A stretch of 64,000 nucleotides of DNA from an uncultured Collinsella sp. (GTDB taxonomy: Bacteria; Actinomycetota; Coriobacteriia; Coriobacteriales; Coriobacteriaceae), in contig CAAFGG010000048.1 in the NCBI GenBank assembly GCA_900762325.1, positions 34,780-98,779 on the forward strand, read 5' to 3'. Below the pieces are notes generated by a model. That model searched no databases. It was given only the letters and a program-made list of their open reading frames with translations, and had not been told where the DNA came from. The translations under genes were made by a program, and so were the position numbers. Shown one piece after another: positions 42,680 through 51,109 of the stretch (its first letter is position 1; each line of letters opens with the position of its first letter).

Positions 42680-43258
42680 ATGGAGAAATGCAGCGTGAGC
42701 ACAAGAAAAAAAATATTGGACGCAATGTACGATCTTGTGGCAGAAGTCGGTTATGACAAAGCGTCTATCGGAAAGATTTGCGACTTTGTCGGTATATCCA
42801 AGCCGTCGGTGTACTACTACTTTCCCTCTAAAGAGGAGATTTTCACTACGCTCTTGGACAGCATGTTTCCGACCATTGACTATCAGCGCGACTACTCGCT
42901 AATAGTCGATAGGGACGGGTTCAAGGCCGCGCTTATCGAGCTCGGCAATTCAGTTATAGGTGGCTATCGAAGCGATGAAAAACGCCGGCGCGTGCTGGCC
43001 GAGGTTAGCGTTCAAGCAAATCGAATTCCTGCAGTTCAGGAACGTCAAGCGACGGCGACCAAACGAACCATGGATGCGCTTAAAGACATCCTTCTTCATG
43101 GTGTAGAGATTGGCGCGTTTTCCGATAGTGCCGACGTGATGCTCTACGTACAAATTCTTTATACCGTTCTGGAGGGAGCGAGCAATACGGTCGCTCAAGG
43201 TGAGGATATTGATGAAAAAGCGGTTTGGGCGGGAATAGTCGAGCTTATGTTCAAATAG
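42680..43258 (+). CDS. TetR-family transcriptional regulator
   Basis: 192 aa. The N-terminal TetR HTH is typical: STRKKILDAMYDLVAEVGYDKASIGKICDFVGISKPSVYYYFPSKEEIFTTLL (about residues 7-59). The C-terminal ligand domain has no further recognisable motif. It is divergent from the deiminase operon and convergent with the second MFS gene. Base composition appears lower in GC than the neighbours (by eye), as it is for the second MFS gene. GGAAG precedes the ATG; a GTG 15 bases later is a possible alternative. Confidence 0.9.
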   Translation: MEKCSVSTRKKILDAMYDLVAEVGYDKASIGKICDFVGISKPSVYYYFPSKEEIFTTLLDSMFPTIDYQRDYSLIVDRDGFKAALIELGNSVIGGYRSDEKRRRVLAEVSVQANRIPAVQERQATATKRTMDALKDILLHGVEIGAFSDSADVMLYVQILYTVLEGASNTVAQGEDIDEKAVWAGIVELMFK

Positions 43259-43318
43259 ACCAGCCAAGCTGAAACGCATGTTGGCACACATGGTGCCTGC
43301 GGGCAACCTTTAAACGAA

Positions 43319-43360
43319 AACAGGGGCCGACTCCAGTCTGGCTTGGAGTCGACCCCTGTT
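43319..43360. terminator. Terminator between TetR and the second MFS gene
   Basis: A 17-bp stem with one G-T type mismatch (AACAGGGGCCGACTCCA) around an 8-base loop. On the minus strand a T-rich run follows, so it mainly serves the MFS gene. Confidence 0.85.
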
Positions 43361-43394
43361 GCGTGGCAATCTATGCCGATGCAATCGGCGCTTA

Positions 43395-44675
43395 TTACTT
43401 TTCAGCAGCCTTACTGAGAAAGCCGGAAACGATAGCAAACGCGGCAATCATAAGGTTGCAGGCAATGCAGAAGATAAATACTCCCTGGAATGACCCTGCC
43501 ATGCCGTAAACCTTCATCATGACCGGCATTCCAAAAGCACCGACGACATAGCCCGCTGAGCAAACGATCGAATAGATCCTTCCAAAATCGCGTGATCCAA
43601 AGAGCGAGAGGAGAAGCATCGGCATTGCGGTTCCAACAATGGCGAACATGGCATCGTTTACGCCAGCTGCAATGATTGAAACAGTCTCATTGCTTCCGCC
43701 AATGATGAGAAGCAGGAACGAAAAAATGCTGACACCTGTCCACGCGACCGTTGCTTTAATAGAGCCGAGCTTGTCACATGTTTTGCCTACGAAGGGATTT
43801 AGGAAGATGTCGGAGAACGAAGCTGCCGAGACCATTAAGCTTCCTACGATGGGATTGAAACCGACCTCGCTTGCATAGGTTGGAAACAACTGGTTCATGC
43901 AGCAGGTGAGCTGCGCCACGCAAAGCAGGAGGACACAGAGAATAAAAGACGGCGTTTTCGTGGCATCACGTAGTGCCATGCCCGAAAGGGTATCTTCCCG
44001 CTCATCGACGCTGTGTCTCTCATGGGTTTCAGAGGCGGTCTCTCCGTACGGAAGCATGTTGCGATCAGAGGGTTTAAGGCGAATGATAAATGCACTCGCA
44101 GGTAAAATCATAGCTGCAGAAACGGTCGCAAGTACGATGTATCCCGTACGCCAGCCTTGTTGCTCGATAACCAGCGTAATGACAGGGCTCAACAACAGCG
44201 TACAGAGAGAATTAACGCCCCAAGCAAGGCCGATGGCAAGACCGGACGATTTACTGAACCATTGGTCAATAACATCGGACATGCAGACGCCCGTTGTGAA
44301 TGAAAAGCAGATGCCGATCACCGCAGCGGAGACGATGAACATCCAGACTTCGGTGTAGAACGCCATTGCGGCGCCGGCGGCAATAAGGACGAGTTCAACG
44401 CAAATATGCACCGGTTTGCCTATTACTTTTGGAATGAAACGGCTCAAAAGTGGAAGTCCAAGTGCAAGGCCAAGAAGAATCGCAGTGAAATAGAAAGAGA
44501 AAGAGGTGTACTCAAAGCCCAGGTCTTCACATACTGGAGCAACGAATGAGCCGGCAATAATGCTATATGTGCCAGTCGTCCCGGCGGACATTAAGCCGAG
44601 CGCAATAACGACAATCCAAGCAAATGCGCCGCTCTCGCGAGGACGGTCTTTTTCGTCTGGTACGGTGAGAGCCAT
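43395..44675 (-). CDS. MFS transporter (copy 2)
   Basis: 426 aa, twelve spans, colinear with the operon MFS protein. Blocks such as VIALGLMSAGTTGTYS, AMAFYTEVWMFIV, MSDVIDQWF and LTCCMNQLFPTYASEVGF are shared almost exactly. Overall identity is roughly two thirds by eye. The ATG at 44675 is preceded by TGGAGTG. It is a separate transcription unit with its own dyad sites upstream. Two paralogous transporters under one probable regulator may import different substrates or act in import and export (inference). Confidence 0.88.
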   Translation of the reverse strand: MALTVPDEKDRPRESGAFAWIVVIALGLMSAGTTGTYSIIAGSFVAPVCEDLGFEYTSFSFYFTAILLGLALGLPLLSRFIPKVIGKPVHICVELVLIAAGAAMAFYTEVWMFIVSAAVIGICFSFTTGVCMSDVIDQWFSKSSGLAIGLAWGVNSLCTLLLSPVITLVIEQQGWRTGYIVLATVSAAMILPASAFIIRLKPSDRNMLPYGETASETHERHSVDEREDTLSGMALRDATKTPSFILCVLLLCVAQLTCCMNQLFPTYASEVGFNPIVGSLMVSAASFSDIFLNPFVGKTCDKLGSIKATVAWTGVSIFSFLLLIIGGSNETVSIIAAGVNDAMFAIVGTAMPMLLLSLFGSRDFGRIYSIVCSAGYVVGAFGMPVMMKVYGMAGSFQGVFIFCIACNLMIAAFAIVSGFLSKAAEK

Positions 44676-44710
44676 GGTCACTCCATTTCTATCGGCATTA
44701 CATCCTATAT

Positions 44711-44792
44711 GCCTACCGATAGGTATATAAACCAGGGGACTCTTCGTCAAGCATTAAGCGGGGAGAGGGAGTTCTTAACCTGCCGAACGGTA
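44711..44792 (-). promoter_or_regulatory. Two dyad sites upstream of the second MFS gene
   Basis: GCCTACCGATAGGTA (44711-44725) is an imperfect dyad related to the site at 42538. TGCCGAACGGTA (44781-44792) read on minus is TACCGTTCGGCA, almost identical to CTACCGTTCGGTAG. They lie 37-117 bases before the start codon. Confidence 0.62.
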
Positions 44793-44820
44793 ATTAGACC
44801 CCGTTTTCGCAAGGGTCTCA

Positions 44821-44851
44821 ATGTGACAAAGGGACTGTCCCTTTGTCACAT
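44821..44851. repeat. 31-bp interspersed palindrome, copy 5
   Basis: Perfect 14-bp arms around CTG. It abuts the stop codon of the fused ABC transporter gene. Confidence 0.9.
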
Positions 44852-47800
44852 TATTCGGAGCGCAAGGCTTCCACGGGGTCTTTTTTGGATGCGCTGCGGG
44901 CCGGCAGCAGGCCAGCGACAACCGTCAGCAGCACCGAAATTGCAATGAGCACCAGCGCATCCTGCACGGGCAGGCTCATCAGGTTGGGGACCTGTTTGGC
45001 CGTAAGCGCCCAAGCATTGACCGGGAAGCTCACGGCCACCACGACGACAACAGCAAAGACGCCGGCAATGAGGCCCTCGATAAAGGTCTCGGCGTTGAAC
45101 ACGTTTGCCACGTTACGCTTCGACGCGCCAATCGCACGCAGAATGCCAATCTCCTTTTTGCGCTCCAGCACGCTGATGTACGTGATGATGCCGATCATGA
45201 TGGAGCTCACCACCAGGCTGATGCTCACGAATGCGATGAGCACCAAGCTGATGGTGTTCACGATGTCGGTCACCGAACCCATGATGATACCCATGTAGTC
45301 GGTGTACGAGATTGCCTGTTCATCGTGGCCGGCAGCTTTGACCTGCTTGTTGTACGCATCGATGTGATCGAGCACGCGCTCCTTGGCCTCAAAGTCGCGC
45401 GGGAAAATCTTAACCGAGATGGGGTCTGCCTCATCCGCATAGCCCAGCGTGGTCAGATTGTTATCGTAGGTGAGCTTCGACGCCTTGGCATAGCTCATCA
45501 TGAGCGAACTCAGGTCCTCGGCGTCCATGTTGAAGTGGATAGCATGAGCAAAGGCACTCGCATCCACGTGCATGGCGCTCGCCAGGTTGGCAAAACTCGA
45601 AGACATCTGCGTCGCCATCTGGTCCATGAGCCCTGCCGCGCCCGCCTTGAGCTGGGACGATACCGTCGACGCTATCTGCTCGCTGATTGCCTTCATCACC
45701 TGATCCATAGCCTGCTGCAGATACGGAGCCAGTTGCTTTTGCACATAGTCGGTCATCGCCTGCCGCAGGCGCTCGGCCAGGGCATCGCCGCCGAGCGCTT
45801 TGAGCTGGGCCAGGATTTGCTGAGCTGCCGTATCGTTCTCAAGATACGTCGAGAACGCGGCGGCAAGCTTTGACGCGTCCTTAAGATCATCGGGTGTCAG
45901 CTCCTTAAACTGATCAGACCGCAAAAAGCCCTCAAACAGCTGGTTGGCTAGTGTTCCCACCTGCTTCATTTGCTCGGGCGCAAGTTCCAGACCGTCAAAG
46001 ATACCCGAGAAATCGGGGGCCGGCGCTTTGGCCATGATGTCACTAAAGTCGATGTCCTTACCAACGCCCGAAAGGTCAATGTTCAGCCCGGACAAATCGA
46101 TACCAGAAAGGTCGACACCGCCCGCCGCGCCCGAGAGCGCAGATGCATCGAACGAGAACGCGCTCTTCAGCGCCGCCTCGTCCACACTGAACATACTGCC
46201 CAGATCCACGCCTTGCTTGGCCTCACCTTGCAACTCGTCAAAGGTTTTGCCCGTAAAGACATCCGTCTCGGGGTGGGCAAGCTGCTCCTGCACGATCTGC
46301 GAATCGGCGGCGCGCTTCATAAGCTGGCATGTCAGCGCATGCGTATAGGCAATGCCCGGGGATAATGCGCTCGCGTTGGCCGTCTCGTTGGGTCGCACCA
46401 CGCCCACAATGCGCACGTCAATGCCGTCGGCAACCTTGGCCGCCATAAAGTCGGCATCGCCAGACATGTCAGTCCACATGCCGGTCTCTTCATTTTTGCG
46501 ATAGGCATCTGCCGGCGACAGCACCTTAAACGTCGTGGACAGCGCATCGTCGTAGGTAAAGTCGGTGCCGCTCTTGGGCGTCTCGACCCTGCCGTCAGCC
46601 GTCATGGCGCTGTTAACCAGGCCGTTGAGCTCATCGATATCCAGCGCGCCGATGCTGTAGAGCGTGTAGTCGCCCACTGTGCCGCGGCTCGAAAGCACCA
46701 TCACAGCCTCGTTGGCGGACGTAGGCCAATGGCCGGCAACGACATCGTACTGGCTATCGAGCAGACTCTGGTCGTCAATCATTTCGTTAAAGACCGAGGT
46801 CCCCATGGACTCCATGCTCACCGTTGCCGCCGAGCTCGCGCCTCCGCTCATGGCCTCGGTCATAGCGTTGGGGACAAGCCGGACGGGCTTCTCGTCGCCC
46901 TCGTTCAAACGATAGACAACCGGCGTCACACCGTAACCATACTGGATAGCGTTGACCTCTTTGTCGATACCGTTGCCGCCGTCGTCAAGCCATGTCTTAA
47001 AGCTCGTCATATCGTTAGATTTAACGCTTGCGAACATATCCTTTACGGCCGTGACCACGGGAATCGTATCGGTTCCCTTAGCCTTGCCGCCGGTGGCGCC
47101 GTCAGACGAGCCCTCGCCCTTGGACGCCTCCTCATCCGCAGTCCCATTCCCGCCCATCATGGATGACAGGTCATAATCTTGTTTGGAAATCGTAAGCGGG
47201 TAGCTCGAGAGCGTGTCCTCCTCGACCTTTTTGATGTAGCCGTTTACGCCGTTGGACAGCGCCAGAATCGCTGCGATGCCAATAATGCCAATCGAACCCG
47301 CAAAGGCAGTCATGGCCGTACGGCCCTTCTTGGTCATGAGGTTTCGGGCAGAAAGCCCCAGCGCCGTCACAAAGCTCATCGAGGTTTTGCGCGTGGGCTT
47401 GGCCTCGCGACGCGCGGCCTCGGTAGCATCAAAGGGATCTGAATCGTCGGTGATCTTGCCGTCCGCCAGGGTGACGATGCGTGTGGCGTACCTGTATGCC
47501 AACTCGGGATTGTGCGTGACCATGATGACCAAACGATCGCGCGCAACATCCTTGAGCAAATCCATGACCTGTACGGATGTCGTTGAGTCCAAGGCGCCGG
47601 TCGGCTCGTCAGCCAGCACAATCTCGGGATCGTTGATTAAGGCGCGGGCGATGGCGACGCGCTGCATCTGCCCGCCCGAAAGCTGGCTCGGGCGCTTGTC
47701 AACGTGCTCGCCCAGGCCAACTGCCTCGAGCGCCTTGCGCGCACGCTGGCGGCGCTCGGCACGCCCCACGCCCGTGAGCGTAAGCGCCAGCTCCACGTTT

Positions 47801-48105
47801 TCCAAAATGGTCTGATGCGGAATGAGGTTATAGCTCTGGAACACAAAGCCGATGCGATTGTTACGATAGGCGTCCCAATCGCGGTCGCTGAAGTCCTTGG
47901 TCGAGATGCCATCGATCAGCAGGTCGCCGGAATCGAAATGGTCGAGTCCACCAATGACGTTGAGCATCGTAGTTTTACCCGAACCCGAGGGACCCAGGAT
48001 GGCTACAAACTCGTTATCGCGAAAAGACAGGCTTACGCTGTCGAGCGCTACCTGCGTAAACGACTGCGTAACGTACCTTTTGCAAATATCTCTGAGATCC
48101 AGCAT
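44851..48105 (-). CDS. MacB-like fused ABC ATPase/permease with a large extracellular domain
   Basis: 1084 aa. The N-terminal ATPase (1-235) has GPSGSGKTTM, LSGGQMQRVAIARAL, LADEPTGALDS and VTHNPELA. A first span follows (about 270-295), then an extracellular domain of about 570 residues. Three more spans form the FtsX-like core (SLVLIAFVSISLVVSSIMIGIITYISVLERKKEIGILRAIG). The extracellular domain contains a repeat-like tract DLSGIDLSGLNIDLSGVG (nt about 46045-46130) and an amphipathic coiled region. The family exports or moves lipids, peptides or lipoproteins. The ATG at 48105 follows GAGAGG; an upstream extension is not protein-like. Confidence 0.87.
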   Translation of the reverse strand: MLDLRDICKRYVTQSFTQVALDSVSLSFRDNEFVAILGPSGSGKTTMLNVIGGLDHFDSGDLLIDGISTKDFSDRDWDAYRNNRIGFVFQSYNLIPHQTILENVELALTLTGVGRAERRQRARKALEAVGLGEHVDKRPSQLSGGQMQRVAIARALINDPEIVLADEPTGALDSTTSVQVMDLLKDVARDRLVIMVTHNPELAYRYATRIVTLADGKITDDSDPFDATEAARREAKPTRKTSMSFVTALGLSARNLMTKKGRTAMTAFAGSIGIIGIAAILALSNGVNGYIKKVEEDTLSSYPLTISKQDYDLSSMMGGNGTADEEASKGEGSSDGATGGKAKGTDTIPVVTAVKDMFASVKSNDMTSFKTWLDDGGNGIDKEVNAIQYGYGVTPVVYRLNEGDEKPVRLVPNAMTEAMSGGASSAATVSMESMGTSVFNEMIDDQSLLDSQYDVVAGHWPTSANEAVMVLSSRGTVGDYTLYSIGALDIDELNGLVNSAMTADGRVETPKSGTDFTYDDALSTTFKVLSPADAYRKNEETGMWTDMSGDADFMAAKVADGIDVRIVGVVRPNETANASALSPGIAYTHALTCQLMKRAADSQIVQEQLAHPETDVFTGKTFDELQGEAKQGVDLGSMFSVDEAALKSAFSFDASALSGAAGGVDLSGIDLSGLNIDLSGVGKDIDFSDIMAKAPAPDFSGIFDGLELAPEQMKQVGTLANQLFEGFLRSDQFKELTPDDLKDASKLAAAFSTYLENDTAAQQILAQLKALGGDALAERLRQAMTDYVQKQLAPYLQQAMDQVMKAISEQIASTVSSQLKAGAAGLMDQMATQMSSSFANLASAMHVDASAFAHAIHFNMDAEDLSSLMMSYAKASKLTYDNNLTTLGYADEADPISVKIFPRDFEAKERVLDHIDAYNKQVKAAGHDEQAISYTDYMGIIMGSVTDIVNTISLVLIAFVSISLVVSSIMIGIITYISVLERKKEIGILRAIGASKRNVANVFNAETFIEGLIAGVFAVVVVVAVSFPVNAWALTAKQVPNLMSLPVQDALVLIAISVLLTVVAGLLPARSASKKDPVEALRSE

Positions 48106-48249
48106 GGACGGCAACCTCTCCCCCGCCGTTCGCATCCAACGCGTTTGACCTACTCTATCAGCTTTTTTGTCGGTACCAGCAAGGAATGTAACGAACAGAA
48201 AACGGGACGGCGCGCCGCATGGCGCACCATCCCGCACATAGCATCGAAG

Positions 48250-48292
48250 GTGTGACAAAGGGACAGCCCCTTTGTCACACCTTTGTCACATT
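48250..48292. repeat. 31-bp interspersed palindrome, copy 6, with an extra half-unit
   Basis: The full unit is followed by a repeated half-unit CTTTGTCACATT, as if one arm were duplicated. It lies between the ABC gene and the end of the lipoprotein gene. Confidence 0.85.
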
Positions 48293-48297
48293 CGGAC

Positions 48298-49260
48298 TTA
48301 CTGTTCGCTCTTCGCGAGTGCCTGATCGATCAGTTTGTTGAGCGCCTCGCGCTGCTCAGCGGAGTTGATGCCGCCCATGATCGGCTCTCCCACAATGTTA
48401 CCGTTCTGGTCGATCACGTAGGTGGTCGGGAACGAGTACAGGTTGGAGGTGAACTTTCCGGCCTCGCTGTCCGACTTAAACCAGATGTTCTTATACGTCA
48501 CGCCCTTCTTGGAAAGCACGTCCTTGGCATCGGCCACCTCGTCTTTGTTGCCATCGAGCGTAAAGGAATTAACGCCCACGACCTGGCCGCCCTTCTCGGC
48601 AAGCTCCTTGTTGAGCTTCTCCAGATCGCCCAGCTCTCCCACGCACGGCTTGCAGGTGGTAAACCAGAAGTTCATGACGGTGACCTTGTTCTTGGAGAAC
48701 AGCTCGTCGCTGTTTACATCGTTGCCGTCCAAGTCCTTGCCCTTAAAGCTGGGGAACTTCGTCTCCCCGCTCTCGCCGTTGGTCATGCCCGCGGTCGAGG
48801 CATCGACGCTCTCCCCCTCGCCGGGCGTGCTGCCGCATCCGGGAAACTCCTTCTCCAGCGCCATGAGCTTATCCTCGATCTCCTTGACCTGCTGTGCGCC
48901 GGCCTTAAGCGTCTTGAGCTCGTCAGCCGTAAACTGATCCTTGGCGCCCTCGATGGTATCAAGCAAAAAGTCGCCGTAATTGCTACCGTCCTCAATCATT
49001 GCCGAGTCTTTATTTGCCGCATTGAATACCTTTTCCCATAGGGCGTTATCGCTCGCAAAGATCTCGTTTTCCTTTTGCAGCAGCTGCTGGTACAGCTCGG
49101 CCGCCTCCTCGGCGCTCGACGGCTTTTGTGCCACAAGCTCGGCAATCTGCGCATCGCCGCTCGTGGCATCCTTCGCGTCGCCCTTGGGGGCAGAGCACGC
49201 CGCGAGAGTCAGCGCCAGCACGGGCAGCATCAACAGGGCCGCAATTTTCGACAGTTTCAT
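48298..49260 (-). CDS. TlpA/ResA-like thioredoxin-fold lipoprotein
   Basis: 320 aa. A lipobox (LALTLAACSAP, Cys about 22) shows membrane anchoring on the outer face. Residues about 30-150 form a charged helical spacer. The thioredoxin fold (about 168-315) has MNFWFTTCKPCVGEL with a CKPC active site and the cis-Pro SFPTTYVID. It likely reduces or oxidises disulfides, or delivers electrons, outside the membrane. It follows the membrane 4Fe-4S gene by 33 bases and is the last gene of the redox cluster. Confidence 0.92.
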   Translation of the reverse strand: MKLSKIAALLMLPVLALTLAACSAPKGDAKDATSGDAQIAELVAQKPSSAEEAAELYQQLLQKENEIFASDNALWEKVFNAANKDSAMIEDGSNYGDFLLDTIEGAKDQFTADELKTLKAGAQQVKEIEDKLMALEKEFPGCGSTPGEGESVDASTAGMTNGESGETKFPSFKGKDLDGNDVNSDELFSKNKVTVMNFWFTTCKPCVGELGDLEKLNKELAEKGGQVVGVNSFTLDGNKDEVADAKDVLSKKGVTYKNIWFKSDSEAGKFTSNLYSFPTTYVIDQNGNIVGEPIMGGINSAEQREALNKLIDQALAKSEQ

Positions 49261-49293
49261 GGTTCCTCCGTTGTATCGAAGCTTAATAGGTAC

Positions 49294-50205
49294 CTATTTG
49301 TTTTCGCAGTCCTGCGCGGACTGCGCGGTCTTGTCGCCCGTCACGCCCAGCCCGTAGCGAAAGCTAATGGCATCGACGGGGCACGCACCCACGCATTTGC
49401 CGCAACGAATGCACTCGGCATGGTCGGGCGTACGCGTAACGTCCACGTCCATCAGACACACCTTGGCGCACTTGCCGCACGAAACGCATTTGCACTGGTC
49501 AACCTGAATCCCCAACAACGACACCTTGTTCATGAGCGCATAAAACGCGCCGAGGGGGCAGATCCATTTGCAGAAGGGGCGGTAGAACAGCACGCTCAGC
49601 ACCGCAACCACAATGAGGATCGCGAGCTTCCAGGTAAAGAGCTTTCCCAGCGCAGAGCGGATTCCCACGTTCATGATGGACAGCGGAATCGCGCCCTCGA
49701 GCACGCCCTGTGGGCAGATGTACTTGCAAAAGAACGGGTCGCCCATGCCCACATCGTTGACCACCAAGACAGGCAGCAGCACCACGGCAAACAGCAGCAC
49801 GGCATACTTGATGTACGTGAGCGGCTTGAGCTTTTTCGTTGATAGCTTTTTGCCGGGAATCTTGTGTAGAAGTTCCTGCAGCCATCCAAACGGGCACAAA
49901 AAGCCGCATACAAAACGCCCCAACAGTACGCCGATCAGAATGAGCGTTCCGGTGACGTAATACGAAAAGCTAAACTTAGACGAGCCCACCACCGACTGAA
50001 ACGAGCCGATGGGACACGCACCCGAAGCCGCCGGACACGAGTAGCAGTTGAGTCCCGGCACACAGACGGCCTTGCCCGCCCCTTGGTAAATGCCTCCCTT
50101 GGCAAAATTGGGCAGATGAATATTGGCCGCAAGCGTCGCCGCCGCCTGAATGAATCCGCGAAATCGGGCCAAAACATGCGACGCAGTGTTTTCTCTTTTA
50201 TCCAA
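49294..50205 (-). CDS. Membrane-bound 4Fe-4S ferredoxin (NapH/YccM-like)
   Basis: 303 aa with four to five spans. CVPGLNCYSCPAASGACPIGSF is the N-terminal conserved cysteine block, and CGFLCPFGWLQELLHKIP and CKWICPLGAFYALMNKVS are the twin CxxxCP motifs of the NapH family. Two C-terminal ferredoxin motifs follow (CKCVSCGKCAKVC and CIRCGKCVGACP). It should pass electrons across or along the membrane. The TTG start at 50205 has GGAGTG 8 bases upstream and overlaps the stop codon of the CXXC micro-protein gene, showing coupling. The longer in-frame extension reads into that gene. Confidence 0.88.
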   Translation of the reverse strand: MDKRENTASHVLARFRGFIQAAATLAANIHLPNFAKGGIYQGAGKAVCVPGLNCYSCPAASGACPIGSFQSVVGSSKFSFSYYVTGTLILIGVLLGRFVCGFLCPFGWLQELLHKIPGKKLSTKKLKPLTYIKYAVLLFAVVLLPVLVVNDVGMGDPFFCKYICPQGVLEGAIPLSIMNVGIRSALGKLFTWKLAILIVVAVLSVLFYRPFCKWICPLGAFYALMNKVSLLGIQVDQCKCVSCGKCAKVCLMDVDVTRTPDHAECIRCGKCVGACPVDAISFRYGLGVTGDKTAQSAQDCENK

Positions 50206-50344
50206 TTCCGATACACTCCAAGCACAGCCTAATCGCTTTGGCCAGCACGGCATCCGCCTCGCCACGCATAACGCCAAAGCACACCATGGCAATTCCGACG
50301 ATCAACAAAGCGACCTGTACCGCGGGTTTTACCGCTTTGAACAA
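50198..50344 (-). CDS. CD1871A-type CXXC micro-protein
   Basis: 48 aa, TTG start at 50344 with AAAGGAG 8 bases upstream (a GTG at 50353 is possible but too close to that site). One hydrophobic segment (about 9-27, VALLIVGIAMVCFGVMRGE) is followed by KAIRLCLECIGIG at the very C-terminus. The GE, KAI and CLECIGIG ending match the family NCBI names CD1871A CXXC motif-containing protein, as I recall it; the function is unknown. The gene overlaps the 4Fe-4S gene downstream, so the two are made together. It is divergent from the response regulator. Confidence 0.78.
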   Translation of the reverse strand: MFKAVKPAVQVALLIVGIAMVCFGVMRGEADAVLAKAIRLCLECIGIG

Positions 50345-50434
50345 CCTGACCACTCCTTTCGTTACGCGACCATTGGACCATATCGGCTATAAAATCCGTG
50401 TTAAGCGCGATTTGGAATGTGCAAGGAGACTGTT

Positions 50435-51109
50435 ATGCGTATTTTGATCGTCGAGGACGAGCGGGCGCTGTGTGATGCAATCGCGCGCAGCTTGCGAAAC
50501 TTGGCGTACAGCGTCGACTGCTGTCACGACGGACAGGAGGCGCTCGACCTACTAGACGTTGAGGCCTTCGACCTTGTGGTACTCGACCTCAACCTTCCCC
50601 GTATCGACGGCATGACCGTGCTCAGGGAACTTAGGAAAACCGACCGCGAGACCAAGGTACTGATTTTGTCCGCGCGTGGCGAAGTATCCGATAAGGTCGC
50701 CGGACTCGATGCCGGCGCCAACGATTACCTTACCAAGCCGTTTCATCTGGACGAACTTGCGGCAAGGATCCGCAGCCTTACCCTCAGGCGCTTCGCACAA
50801 AGCGACATAGTATTAACCTGCGGAAAGCTCAGCTTTGACACCAAGGCGCGCATCGCTTCCGTGGACAGCGAGGCTCTATCTCTTACGCGCAAGGAAACGG
50901 GAATCTTGGAATACCTGATGCTTAATCAGGGGCGACCGGTAAGCCAAGAGGAGCTTATCGAGCACGTTTGGGATAGCACCGTGAACAGCTTTAGCAACGC
51001 AACCCGCGTTCATATCTCGTCACTCCGAAAAAAGTTGCGCAGCGCTTTGGGATACGATCCGATTCGCAATCGGATTGGAGAGGGCTACGTTATGGAGGAT
51101 GGCGAATGA
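50435..51109 (+). CDS. OmpR-family response regulator
   Basis: 224 aa. The receiver (1-115) has the acidic pair VEDE, phosphorylated Asp in VVLDLNLPRIDG (about 51), and the K of LTKPFHLDEL. The C-terminal winged helix (about 125-222) ends RVHISSLRKKLRSALGYDPIRNRIGEGYVM. AAGGAGA precedes the ATG by 5 bases. It overlaps the kinase gene by 4 bases. The divergent redox cluster is a plausible target (inference from position). Confidence 0.95.
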   Translation: MRILIVEDERALCDAIARSLRNLAYSVDCCHDGQEALDLLDVEAFDLVVLDLNLPRIDGMTVLRELRKTDRETKVLILSARGEVSDKVAGLDAGANDYLTKPFHLDELAARIRSLTLRRFAQSDIVLTCGKLSFDTKARIASVDSEALSLTRKETGILEYLMLNQGRPVSQEELIEHVWDSTVNSFSNATRVHISSLRKKLRSALGYDPIRNRIGEGYVMEDGE

